From Dasypus novemcinctus (lineage: Eukaryota; Chordata; Mammalia; Cingulata; Dasypodidae), in assembly GCF_030445035.2 (NCBI RefSeq), contig NC_080702.1, forward strand, positions 27,539,548 to 27,603,547: DNA of 64,000 nucleotides. The letters are read 5' to 3'. Below the pieces are notes generated by a model. It was not told where the DNA came from. It did not search any database and saw only the letters and a list, made by a program, of their open reading frames with translations. Each line of letters starts with the position of its first letter. Within the stretch, counting starts at the first letter, position 1. The position numbers were made by a program, and so were the translations under genes. Positions 1 through 11,739 of this stretch are shown one piece after another.

Positions 1-298
1 CCGTGCCATGCAGGGGTGTCCCCAGTGTAGGGAAACCCCATGCACAAGGAGTGCGCCCCATTAAGAGAGCCACCCAGCGCAAAAGAAAGTGCAGCCTGCC
101 CAGGAGTGGTGCCGCACACACAGAGAGCTGATGCAGCAAGATGACGTAACAAAAAGAAAGACACAGATTCCTGGGCTGCTGACAAGAATAGAAGCGGACA
201 CAGAACACACAACGAATGGACACAGAGAGATCACTGGGGTGGGGCAGGGGGGGAAGGGGAGAGAAAAAAAAATCTTTAAAAAAACGAAAAAGAAAAAG
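1..298 (+). repeat. DAS-type tRNA-derived SINE, 5' part cut by window start
   Basis: The body matches the other copies in the window (CAAGGAGTGCGCCCC, then GCAGCCTGCCCAGGAGTGG, then an A-rich tail). The tRNA head is outside the window. The copy sits in the last RAB3D intron. Confidence 0.85.
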
Positions 299-687
299 TG
301 TGCAGAGCCCCGGATGAAAGGAAGCAGCCCGATATTGTGCCGTCTGCTTTCTCCACTTAGCCCTATCACCCAGAGGTCTTGCCCCATCAGCTCATAAAGG
401 TCCCTTCCTTTTTCATGGTTGCGTACTATTCCACTGCAGGCATTTGCTTTGTTACTTCAAGGGGAGGCCAAAGTTTTCCTCCAACTAAAAATGCCACAAC
501 TTCAGATACACAGCCCTTCACTCACAGGCAGGGACCTTTGCAGGATAAATTCCCAGAAATGGTTCAGCCGGGCCTGGGTTACCGGGGCACGGGTGGCCTC
601 CTCGACGGGTCCCCAGAGGGCCGGTGACAGTGGCGGGGCTCGGCCTGGGGCGGGCCTGGGGCGGGCCTGGGGACTCCGGGGGCTCAC

Positions 688-3600
688 CCAGGTCGTCGGC
701 GAGCCGCCGGCCGTCCTCGGCGGGCACGACGCGCTCGTCCTCCAGGTCGCACTTGTTGCCCACGAGGATGACCTGGGCGTTGTCCCAGGAGTAGGTCTTG
801 ATCTGCGTGGCCCTGCGGGGTGGGGGCGCCGTGAGGCGGGGCGGGGGGCGGGGGGCGGCAGGCACGGCGTGGGGGGGGGGGGCGGGCACTCACCAGTCCT
901 GCACGGCGGTGAACGACTCCTGGTTGGCGACGTCGTACATGAGCAGGAAGCCCATGGCGCCGCGGTAGTAGGCGGTGGTGATGGTGCGGTAGCGCTCCTG
1001 GCCTGCCGTGTCCTGCGCAAGGCAAGGTGCCAGGGGGCTGAGCCCTCGCCTTCCCGGCCCACCCGGACCCGAGCCCAACCCGAACCCGAGCCCTAACCCG
1101 AACCCGACCCGAACCCGAGCCCTAACCCAAGCCCAACCCGAACCCGAGCCCAACCCGAACCCAAGCCCTAACCCAAACCCGAGCCCTAACCCGAACCCGA
1201 GCCCAACCCGAACCCGAGCCCTAACCCGAGCCCTACCCCGAGCCCGAGCCCTAACCCGAGCTCAACCCGAGCCCGAGCCCGAACCCGAACCCGAGCCCTA
1301 ACCCAAGCCCAACCCGAACCCAAGCCCAACCCGAACCCGAGCCCTAACCCGAACCCGACCCGAACCCAAGCCCTAACCCAAGCCCAACCCGAACCCGAGC
1401 CCAACCCGAACCCGAGCCCTAACCCGAACCCGAGCCCTAACCCGAACCCGAGCCCAACCCGAACCCGAGCCCTAACCCGAGCCCTAACCCGAGCCCGAGC
1501 CCAAACCGAACCCGAGCCCAACCCGAGCCCGAGCCCGAACCCGAGCCCAACCCGAACCCAAGCCCAACCCGAACCCGAGCCCTAACCCAAACCCGAGCCC
1601 TAACCCGAACCCGAGCCCAACCCGAACCCGAGCCCGAACCCGAGCCCAACCCGAACCCGAGCCCAACCCGAACCCGAGCCCTAACCCGAGCCCTAACCCG
1701 AGCCCGAGCCCAAACCGAACCCGAGCCCAACCCGAGCCCGAGCCCGAACCCGAGCCCTACCCCGAGCCCGAGCCCAACCCGAACCCGAGCCCTAACCCGA
1801 GCCCTACCCCGAGCCCGAGCCCTAACCCGAGCTCAACCCGAGCCCGAGCCCGAACCCGAACCCGAGCCCTAACCCAAGCCCAACCCGAACCCAAGCCCAA
1901 CCCGAACCCGAGCCCTAACCCGAACCCGACCCGAACCCAAGCCCTAACCCAAGCCCAACCCGAACCCAAGCCCAACCCGAACCCGAGCCCTAACCCGAAC
2001 CCGACCCGAACCCGAGCCCTAACCCAAGCCCAACCCGAACCCGAGCCCTAACCCAAACCCGAGCCCTAACCCGAACCCGAGCCCAACCCAAACCCGAGCC
2101 CTAACCCGAGCCCTACCCCGAGCCCGAGCCCTAACCCGAGCTCAACCCGAGCCCGAGCCCGAACCCGAACCCGAGCCCTAACCCAAGCCCAACCCGAACC
2201 CAAGCCCAACCCGAACCCGAGCCCTAACCCGAACCCGACCCGAACCCAAGCCCTAACCCAAGCCCAACCCGAACCCGAGCCCAACCCGAACCCGAACCCG
2301 AGCCCTAACCCGAACCCGAGCCCAACCCGAACCCGAGCCCTAACCCGAGCCCTAACCCGAGCCCGAGCCCAAACCGAACCCGAGCCCAACCCGAGCCCGA
2401 GCCCGAACCCGAGCCCAACCTGAACCCAAGCCCAACCCGAACCCGAGCCCTAACCCAAACCCGAGCCCTAACCCGAACCCGAGCCCAACCCGAACCCGAG
2501 CCCTAACCCGAGCCCTAACCCGAGCCCGAGCCCTAACCCGAGCTCAACCCGAGCCCGAGCCCGAACCCGAGCCCAACCCGAACCCAAGCCCAACCCGAAC
2601 CCGAGCCCTAACCCAAACCCGAGCCCTAACCCGAACCCGAGCCCAACCCGAACCCGAGCCCGAACCCGAGCCCAACCCGAACCCGAGCCCAACCCGAACC
2701 CGAGCCCTAACCCGAGCCCGAGCCCTAACCCGAGCCCAAACCGAACCCGAGCCCGAACCCGAGCCGGAACCCGAGCCCAACCCGAACCCGAGCTCTAACC
2801 CGAACCCGAGCCCTAACCCGAACCTGAGCCCAACCCGAACCCGAGCCCGAACCCGAGCCCAAACCTGAGCCCAACCCGAACCCGAGCCCTAACCCGAGCC
2901 CTAACCCGAGCCCAACCCGAACCCGAGCCTGAACCCGAGCCCAACCCGAACCTGAGCCCAACCCGAACCCGAGCCCGAACCCGAGCCCAACCCAGCCCTA
3001 ACCCGAACCCGAGCCCAACCCGAACCCAAGCCCTAACCCGAGCCCTAATCCTGACCCTAACCCTAACCCTAACCCTAACCTGGACCTATCTTCACAGCCT
3101 CCAGTCTGATGGGGGAAGCCTGGATCTATTCTTAGAGGCTCCAGTCTGATGGGGGAGACCTGGACCTATTCTTAGAGGCTCCAGTCTGATGGGGGAGACC
3201 TGGATCTATCCTCAGCCTCCAGTCTGATGGGGGAGACCTGGCTCTATCCTCACAGCCTCCAGTCTGATGGGGGAGACCTGGACCTATCCTCACAGCCTCC
3301 AGTCTGATGGGGGAGATATGGGCCTGACCACAGAGCTTCCAGTGATAGGGGAGAGCTGCACCTGTCCCCACAGTCCCCAGTCTGATGGGGGAGACCTGGA
3401 CCGTACCTCACAGCCCCCAGTCTGATGGGGGAGACCTGGACCTGCCCTCACAGTCCCCAGTCTGATGGGGGAGACCTGGACCTGCCCTCACAGCCTCCAG
3501 TCTGATGCGGAAGAGCTGACCTGCCTGCACAGCCCCCAGTCTGATGGGGGAGACCTGGACCTGCCCTCACAGCCCCCAGTCTGATGGGGGAGAGATGAAA

Positions 3601-5514
3601 CTGCCCGCACAACTGCAAATCTGATGGGAGAGATCTGGACCTGCCTGCATAGTCCCAATCTGAAGGAGGAAGACATGCAGCTGCCTTCACCACCCCAGTC
3701 TGATGGGAGAAACAGGCGCTTACCCATACAGCCCTCAGTCTGTGGGGGGGGGGAGGGGAGGAAGGCATCGACTCATTCTCAAGGGAACTTTCCATCTGAT
3801 GGGGCAGGCACAGCCCTGCCCTTGAGGGGTTCCCAGGGTGCAGGGTCCATGGCCTCTCACAGACCTATAAATCCCTTTGACCATCACCCAGACCTGACTT
3901 AATGATCCACAAACAAGAGCCACCTGGGACAGAGGCGGCCATCTTGAGGCTGACGCCAACGCCGCCATCGTGACAGCAGCCGGGGATGGGGGTGGGTGGG
4001 GTTGGCTCTGAAGACAGCGCAGCTTCAATTCCCTGGGGTCCCGGGATTTGCCCCTGAGATGGTACCCAAACCTCCCCCTCACTGGTAACTTCTAACATGC
4101 CTGGGGCGGTGTTGTCTCCCCATCAGACCCCATGGGGCGGTGCTGCCTCCCCCATCAGACCCCATGGGGCGGTGCTGCATCCCCCATCAGACCCCATGGG
4201 GCGGTGCTGCCTCCCCCATCAGACCCCATGGGGTGGTGCTGCCTCCCCCATCAGACCCCATGAGGCAGTACTGCCTCCCCCCTCAGACCTCATGGGGCGG
4301 TGCTGCCTTCCCCTCAGACTCATGGGGTGGTACTGCCTCCCCCATCAGACCCCATGGGGCAGTGCTGCCTCCCCTATCAGACCCCACGAGGCAGTCTCAG
4401 ACCCCATGGGGTGGTGCTGCCTCCTCCCTCAGACCCCATGGGGCAGTGCTGCCTCCCCCATCAGACCCCATGAGGCAGTCTCAGACCCCATGGGATGGTG
4501 CTGCCTCCCCATCAGACCCCATGGGTGGTGCTGCCTCTCCCATCAGACCCCATGGGGCGGTACTGCCTCCCCCTCAGATCCCATGGGGCAGTGCTGCCTC
4601 CCCCTCAGACCCCATGGGGTGGTACTGCCTCCCTCATCAGACCCCATGGGTGGTGCTGCCTCTCCCATCAGACCCCATGGGGCGGTACTGCCTCCCCCTC
4701 AGACCCCATGGGGTGGTGCTGCCTCTCCTATCAGACCCCATGGGGCCGTGCTCCCTCCCCCATCAGACCTCATGGGCTGGTGCTGCCTCCTCCCTCGGAC
4801 CCCATGGGGTAGCACTGCCTCCCCCCTCAGACCCCATGGGATGGTTCTGCCTCCCCCCTCAGAATCCATGGGGTGGTGTTGGCTCCCCCCTCAGACCCCA
4901 TGGGGCAGTGCTGCCTCCCCCATCAGACTCCATGAGGCAGTAATGTCTCAGACCCCATGAGGTGGTGCTGCCTCCCCCCTCAGATACCACGGGGTGGTGC
5001 TGCCTCCCCCCTCAGACCCCAAGGGGTGCTGCTGCCTCCCCCCTCAGACACCACAGGGTGGTGCTGCCTCCCCCCTCAGACCCCATGGGACTCTCCTGCC
5101 TCCCCCATCAGACCCCAAGGGGCGCTGCTGCCTCCGCCCTCAGACCCCACGGGGCAGAGTGTGCCCTCCTCCTAATGGACTCACCTCCCAGACAACCCCC
5201 CTACCTCCCCCCCCACCCCGTGCCCCCCAGGGCCCCCTTCCCGCCCCACCCCCCGCCCTCCCGGGACCCCCCGGGGCCGCGCCGCGCACCCAGATCTGCA
5301 GCTTGATGCGCTTGTCGTGGCGGTGGACCGTCTTGACCTTGAAGTCGATGCCCACGGTGCTGACGAAGGCGGGCGTGAAGGCGTCGTCGGCGTAGCGGAA
5401 GAGGAAGGACGTCTTGCCCACGCTGCTGTTGCCGATCAGCAGCAGCTTGAACATGTAGTCGAAGTTCTGGTCCGCGGCGTCCCGCGCGCCCGGCGCGTCC
5501 CCGGCCGACGCCAT
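688..5514 (-). CDS. RAB3D: RAB3D small GTPase, 5' and middle coding exons (last exon off the left edge)
   Basis: Rab3-type GTPase that controls regulated exocytosis on secretory vesicles. Three coding exons are visible on the minus strand: 5514-5290 (75 codons from the ATG), 1012-894 (119 nt) and 812-688 (125 nt). All junctions are GT-AG and the frame is continuous (phases 0, 2, 1). The P-loop GNSSVGKT lies at residues 28-35, switch II DTAGQE at 76-81 and the guanine-specificity motif NKCD at 134-137. The Rab3 effector segment [15 protein letters not shown] is present. The terminal exon, with the SAK motif and the C-terminal prenylation cysteines, is not found in bases 1-687 and must lie beyond the window start. 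The intron between the first two coding exons is about 4.3 kb and is filled by three tandem arrays. Paralogue RAB3A would share the motifs, but the start MASAGD and the neighbouring TMEM205 fit RAB3D. Confidence 0.95.
1062..3080 (-). repeat. Degenerate telomere-like hexamer array with higher-order repeats
   Basis: About 2 kb of hexamers of the CCCTAA type on the plus strand, with variants CCCGAA, CCCGAG, CCCAAG and CCCAAA. It ends in a few canonical CCCTAA units near 3054-3078. Longer blocks recur: the marker GAGCTCAACCCGAGCCCGAG appears near 1258, 1829, 2139 and 2541, showing segmental duplication within the array. The G-rich strand is the RAB3D sense strand. Long open frames across it are by-products of the repeat and not genes. 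Confidence 0.95.
3081..3750 (+). repeat. 40-bp minisatellite (CAGTCTGATGGGGGAGACC core)
   Basis: The core CAGTCTGATGGGGGAG recurs every 40 bp (near 3101, 3141, 3181, 3219, 3259, 3299 and onward), giving about 16 copies that decay at the right end. It begins directly where the telomere-like array stops, inside the RAB3D intron. Confidence 0.9.
3751..4109. other. Spacer between two minisatellites, no gene seen
   Basis: Non-repetitive intronic sequence of RAB3D. No exon-like frame with splice sites was seen. Confidence 0.5.
4110..5165 (+). repeat. 32-33-bp minisatellite (CTCCCCCATCAGACCCCATGG core)
   Basis: About 32 copies of a unit with core CCCCCATCAGACCCCATGG and variable filler GGGCGGTGCTGCCT. 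It is also in the RAB3D intron and ends about 125 bp before the first coding exon. Open frames of up to 287 codons on the plus strand ([18 protein letters not shown]-like) come from the repeat and lack any protein-family signal. Confidence 0.92.
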
Positions 5515-5754
5515 CTTGGCGGGGAGCCTCCTGCGCGAGAGGAGGGCCCCGGGCCGGGTGTGAGCCCTGAGCCCCCCGCCCTGCCGCCTGGAGGCCGGGG
5601 GACCCCTGGCCGCAGTGCCCGACCTCTGCGCTTCAGCATTCGCAGGGCCAAACTGCGGCCGGTTCACCCAAAAGGGTGTCGGGTGGTGAGCATAAAATGC
5701 GTTCCTTTATTCATTCAACAAACACGAAGTGGGTGCCTACTCTGTGCCGGCCTC

Positions 5755-5930
5755 TTTTTTTTTTTTTACACTTTTTAAATTAAAGTTGATAGATCACAAA
5801 GAACGGTACATTAAAAAACGTAAGAGGTTCCCGTATAACCCACTCCCCCACCCCCATCATTTCAGTAAATTGTATTTTTTTTTTAAGATATATACATCAC
5901 AAAAAAAATGTTACATTTAAAAAAGTAAGA
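5755..5930 (-). repeat. Interspersed-repeat tail, left part, split by a SINE
   Basis: The TAAGAGGTTCCCGTATA segment near 5820 recurs at about 6335, after the SINE. Read on the minus strand it resembles the GGGTATATGGGGACCTC tail of repeats near 30.9 and 62.9 kb, so a xenarthran L1-like 3' end is likely. Confidence 0.5.
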
Positions 5931-6333
5931 GGGAAACGGACTTGGCCCAGTGGTTAGGGCGTCCGTCTACCACATGGGAGGTCCGCGGTTCAAACCCCGG
6001 GCCTCTTTGACCCATGAGCAGTGCTGATGTGCGCAAGGAGTGCCCTGACACGCAGGGGTGTCCCCTGCATAGGGGAGCCCCACACGCAAGGAGTGCGCCC
6101 CGTAAGGAGAGCTGCCCAGCGGGAAAGAAAGTGCAGCCTGCCCAGGAATGGTGCCGCACACACGGAGAGCTGACACAGCAAGACGACGCAACAAAAAGAA
6201 ACACAGATTCCCGTGCTGCTGACAACAACAGAAGCGGACACAGAAGATGCAGCAAATAGACACAGAACAGACAACTGGGGTGGGGGGGAAGGGGAAAGAA
6301 ATAAAGAAAAATAAATAAATCTTAAAAAAAAAA
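5931..6333 (+). repeat. DAS-type SINE, full length
   Basis: Full tRNA-like head with A and B boxes, body, and A-rich tail. It is flanked by the target-site duplication AAAAAGTAAGAG. Confidence 0.9.
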
Positions 6334-6560
6334 GTAAGAGGTTCCCGTATACCCCCCACCCCCACCCCACTCCTCCCACACCAACAACTTCCCCCATCAT
6401 TGTGGCACACTCATCGCGCTCGGCGAACACATTCTGGAGCACTGCTGCACCACGTGGATAACAGTTTACCCTGGAGTTCACACTCTCCCCCAGTACATTC
6501 AGCGGGTTATTGTGCCGGTTTCTTTTCCCTACCCCGGGACACATCTGTGACTTCGATGAG
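6334..6560 (-). repeat. Interspersed repeat, right part, same family as 30.6 and 62.6 kb
   Basis: The reverse complement contains the family's hallmark order: counterparts of CAGTGCTCCAAAATGTATTC and GTGATGAAAGAGGTTGTTG, then a G-rich stretch and a GTATA(C/T)GGGAACCTC end. Divergence suggests an older copy. Confidence 0.6.
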
Positions 6561-6593
6561 GAAAAGCCCACACATGTCTTAAGACGGGGCCTA

Positions 6594-6685
6594 GGGAAGC
6601 AAGTGTAGCTTGGTGGTTGAGCACCTGCCTCCCACTGAGAGGGCCAGGGTTCAATCCCCCATCCCTCCTTTAAAAAAATAAAAAG
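6594..6685 (+). repeat. Short tRNA-only SINE
   Basis: GGAAGCAAGTGTAGCTTGGTGGTTGAGCACC-type head with B box GGGTTCAATCCCC, then an A-rich tail. It is followed by MIR-like 3' sequence (GTAGGTGCTCAATAAA) to about 6730. Confidence 0.75.
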
Positions 6686-6730
6686 TTAAGACAGTGCCTG
6701 GCCTATAGTAGGTGCTCAATAAACCTGACT

Positions 6731-7639
6731 GCTGCAGAATCTTCACATCCTCCCAGGGAGGTCAGGCTTTTGCGGGGGGGGGGGGGGGCAGGGGGGAGTT
6801 TGAGGCCCGGAGCTTCCTGTCTCTGGGTTGGATTGAAGGGGTCCAGCTTGGGGGGGGGGGGGGGGGGACGCGGTGGGGGCATAGGACGCCTCCTCCAGCC
6901 GCAGGAGGTGCAGGGGAGCCTGACTCTGTAGAATGCACAGAGCAAAGCGGACTTTGCCCCCTGGGTGAGCAGCTGGTGCAGCCAGGGTAGGTGCTGGAAG
7001 AAAGGGGGGGGGGCCTGCCAGCTGGATGGACCCCCCCTCCCCCTCGCCAGCGCCAGGAGGGTGTTGACTTTGCCAGGTGCAGCCAGCAGGGTGCCTGGTC
7101 CTGCCCTAGGCGATTTCAGCTCCCCCCCTTTCGCTGACCCCCACGGGGAGGGGGTTTCAGCTGATTCAAAATCAGGGTGAAAATCCGGGTGCTGCCCCCA
7201 AGCAGGCACTGCCGTTTTCTGTTTGTGAAAGGGGCCGGGTCCCCGCAGCTGACTCACCCCGGTTCCAGCTCCAGGAGAGAAATCAGTTAACCAGAAAGCC
7301 CGCCCGGAGAATCACCCCCACTCTCCCCCACCCCACCCCGGCCCCCCGAGGCCTGCCTTCCCCACCCATCCATCCCCAGGGCCGCGCCGGCAGCCATCCA
7401 CCTGCTCCTTCCCTTCCCCGGGCCTCAGTTTCCCCCCCGGGGCTTGGGCTACTCCCCGAAACGCACAGGTTGGCTGGCCAATCGATTTCACAACCACCTT
7501 TGGGGCTTTTTTTTTTTCCATTTGAAAACGACGACCCGCACGGTCCCCCCCCCCCCCCCCGCCCCTTTCCGGCCCAGCCCTGGGCCCCACCCCGTGTTCC
7601 GGGAGAACGAGTCTGAAGAGGGGAAGAGAAGCGGCAGGA
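6731..7639. other. RAB3D 5' intron or flank, no gene seen
   Basis: GC-rich unique sequence with several poly-G and poly-C runs (6776-6790, 6850-6868, 7545-7561). The open frames are low complexity and none carries a recognisable domain. Confidence 0.5.
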
Positions 7640-8315
7640 AACCTTTCCCCAGACTGGGCAGGGCCCGCCGCCGCGTTGCGCCCCGACCCCACCCCCAGCC
7701 CACCTGTCTGGCTGCCGGTCCCACCTCTTTTCTGCCCACCCGCCGACCTCCCCCGCGCCTGCCGCCCGCCGGGAGGGTGGGGGCCCGGATCCCCTTCCCT
7801 GGGGCCCCGGAGCTCCTCGGCCCCGAGTTGCGGGGCTCACTGGCCGTCCCGCATCACCATATGGCCCATCTCCGGTCCCCAGCTGGGCCCTCCGCCTCGC
7901 CCGCGCCCCGTTCCCGCTCGCCCCTGCGCTCAGCTGGGCGCCCCCGGCCCGGATCCCCACGTCCCCGCTCCCCCCACCTCACCCTCCCGCAGCCCCCCCC
8001 CCCCCAAACCCGGCCCCTCCGGACCTGCTGGGACGCACAGCGGCGGGATGGTAGGGGGCGGGCACTCGGGCCGTCAGCGGGGGTGTCAACTCGCGTGGGG
8101 GGCGCTGGCCCGCGGGGGGTCCCGCCTCCGAACTCGCTGCGGCCTGGCCCCGGCCGCGACCCCGGCCCCGCCGCCGCCGCCGCCGCCCGCAGCCACCCGG
8201 ATCCCGCGCGGGCTCCGCCCAGGCCGGGGAGGGGGAGGAGCGGCCGCTCCCCGGGGCCGGGGGGCGGGGCCGGGGGCGGGGCTTGTCGCCTGCGGGGGGA
8301 GGGGCTAGAAGGTGC
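7640..8315 (-). promoter_or_regulatory. RAB3D: CpG island, probable RAB3D promoter and first noncoding exon
   Basis: Dense CpG, a GCCGCCGCCGCCGCC run near 8170 and repeated GC boxes (GGGGCGGGGC near 8262-8282). It lies 2-3 kb upstream of the RAB3D ATG, where a noncoding first exon is expected. The exact start site cannot be read from the sequence. Confidence 0.6.
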
Positions 8316-9098
8316 CTTGGGTTGCGTGAGGGCGCCTGACCCCCCTTTGCTAAATAAAGCCCTCCAGCACCCTCGGAGCGAACCCCCTTTTTTCCAGATA
8401 CGGAAAGGAAGGCTCAGAGAGGTGCAGCCTCTTACCGGAGGCCACACAGTAAGGAGGTTTGGTCTCCAAAGCGGGGGTTCCAGAATTTTCTTCCTGTAAC
8501 AGCGCCGGCTTTAAGAGTGTTCAAATCCTGAATCCACTTAAAGGAACTTGCTGAATTTCTCTGCAGCGCCACTGCCCCCCCGGGGAATACTGCGGCGGTT
8601 GCCAAGAGCTGCTGAGTGGATCTACTGAAATCAAGTCATCTGTCAGGCAGGGCTGCGTAACAAGCGGCCCCAGAGTCTCCAGGGCACCCAACCGCAATGC
8701 TGATTTCGGTGGTAAAGGGAGAGCGTGGCAGCTCATTCCCCAGCTCTTAACCCTCCTGCGTGGAAGTGACACGTCCTATCTGCTCACATGTCACCGGCCA
8801 GAGCAAGCCACACGGCCACCCCCGTGCTGATGCAGTGGGAAATATGATTGTCCCCCCAGGGACAATTATTGATCTGTACAGCGCCTGGCATTCGATAAGT
8901 GGGCACACAGCAGGCACTCAATAAACGGGGACGTCTATGTGTCAAGCTTAGAGGCTGCAAGAGCTAACAATCCAAATAGCTGGACCACAGGAACAGGGAA
9001 ACTGAGGCCCTGAGCTCGACCCCTGCCTTCCTCTCCTGCTGCATCTCAGGTCAGAAAAAAAACAAAACAAAACGACAGCAGCCACTTCCAAGGAAGCT
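8316..9098. other. Intergenic RAB3D-TMEM205, ancient repeat traces
   Basis: Contains MIR/L2-like tails (CAGCAGGCACTCAATAAA near 8908). No gene was seen. Confidence 0.5.
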
Positions 9099-9104
9099 TT
9101 TATT
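9099..9104 (-). terminator. TMEM205: TMEM205 polyadenylation signal AATAAA
   Basis: TTTATT on the plus strand, about 48 bases past the TMEM205 stop codon. Confidence 0.8.
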
Positions 9105-9151
9105 GAGGTGCAGGGGTCCCCAGGGGGGACGGCGGAGGGAGGCAGTGGGTG

Positions 9152-11140
<1,989 letters not shown>

Positions 11141-11620
11141 AACACCAAGGACCTCCGATATCACCACTGGGGGGGACCCAAATCAGCCCTGGGGGGGACC
11201 CTAGGGGACCCCGAATCTCTGCCCGAGGACACCGACCCCACCGCCGGCAACCCGGACCCCCACCCGCAGCACCCGGGAGTGCGAGCCCAAAGGCGCCGAG
11301 GTCCCTGGCTCCCGCGCTGCGTGCACCCCGCTGGACCCGGGACCTCCTGGGCCAACCCCCTTCGTGGGGCCCGGTCCCAGGACTCGTCCCGCCTCCCCGC
11401 TGATCCCGGAGCCAATCAGCTGGCAGATCTGCGGCCCCGCCTCCCGCCCTCCGAGGCCTCAACCAAACGGGGAGCAGAAACCAGCCCGGAATCCCGCCCC
11501 CCTCGCCGGGCTCTCAGCCAATGAGACCGCGGCTCCCCGGAGCGGGCGGAAGCGGGCACCAGCCAATGAGGCCTTCGGCTCCACGGGCGGGGGCGGGGCT
11601 CGCGTGCCGGCCCCACCCCT
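11141..11620. promoter_or_regulatory. Probable bidirectional promoter TMEM205/CCDC159
   Basis: Three CCAAT boxes at 11412-11416, 11518-11522 and 11563-11567, with GC boxes (CCCCGCCTCC near 11436; GGGGGCGGGGCT near 11589-11600) and high CpG. It lies between divergently oriented TMEM205 (-) and CCDC159 (+). Bidirectionality is inferred from position. Confidence 0.6.
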
Positions 11621-11739
11621 CTCTGTGACTGCAGGGTCAGCCCCGGCGCTTTTTTTTTCCCAGGCGATGGTGGCCCCGCGGGGTCAAGTTTCAGCGCCGC
11701 AGCTGGGGCCTGGCTCCCTGGCCTCTGCCAGGACAGCAT

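Noticed and set aside
1-687. Search for the last RAB3D exon (SAK motif, C-terminal cysteines)
   Set aside because: Not found; the region is a SINE and intron sequence.
1008-2961. Arg/Gly/Val-rich frames ([16 protein letters not shown]) over the telomere-like array
   Set aside because: Hexamer repeat translated; no independent support.
4097-4960. 287-codon open frame in the 32-bp array
   Set aside because: Pure translation of the minisatellite ([18 protein letters not shown]-like); no domain, splice sites or neighbouring gene context.
3081-5165. CRISPR-like array of repeats and spacers
   Set aside because: Units are contiguous minisatellite repeats with degenerate filler, in a mammalian intron; no unique spacers or cas genes.
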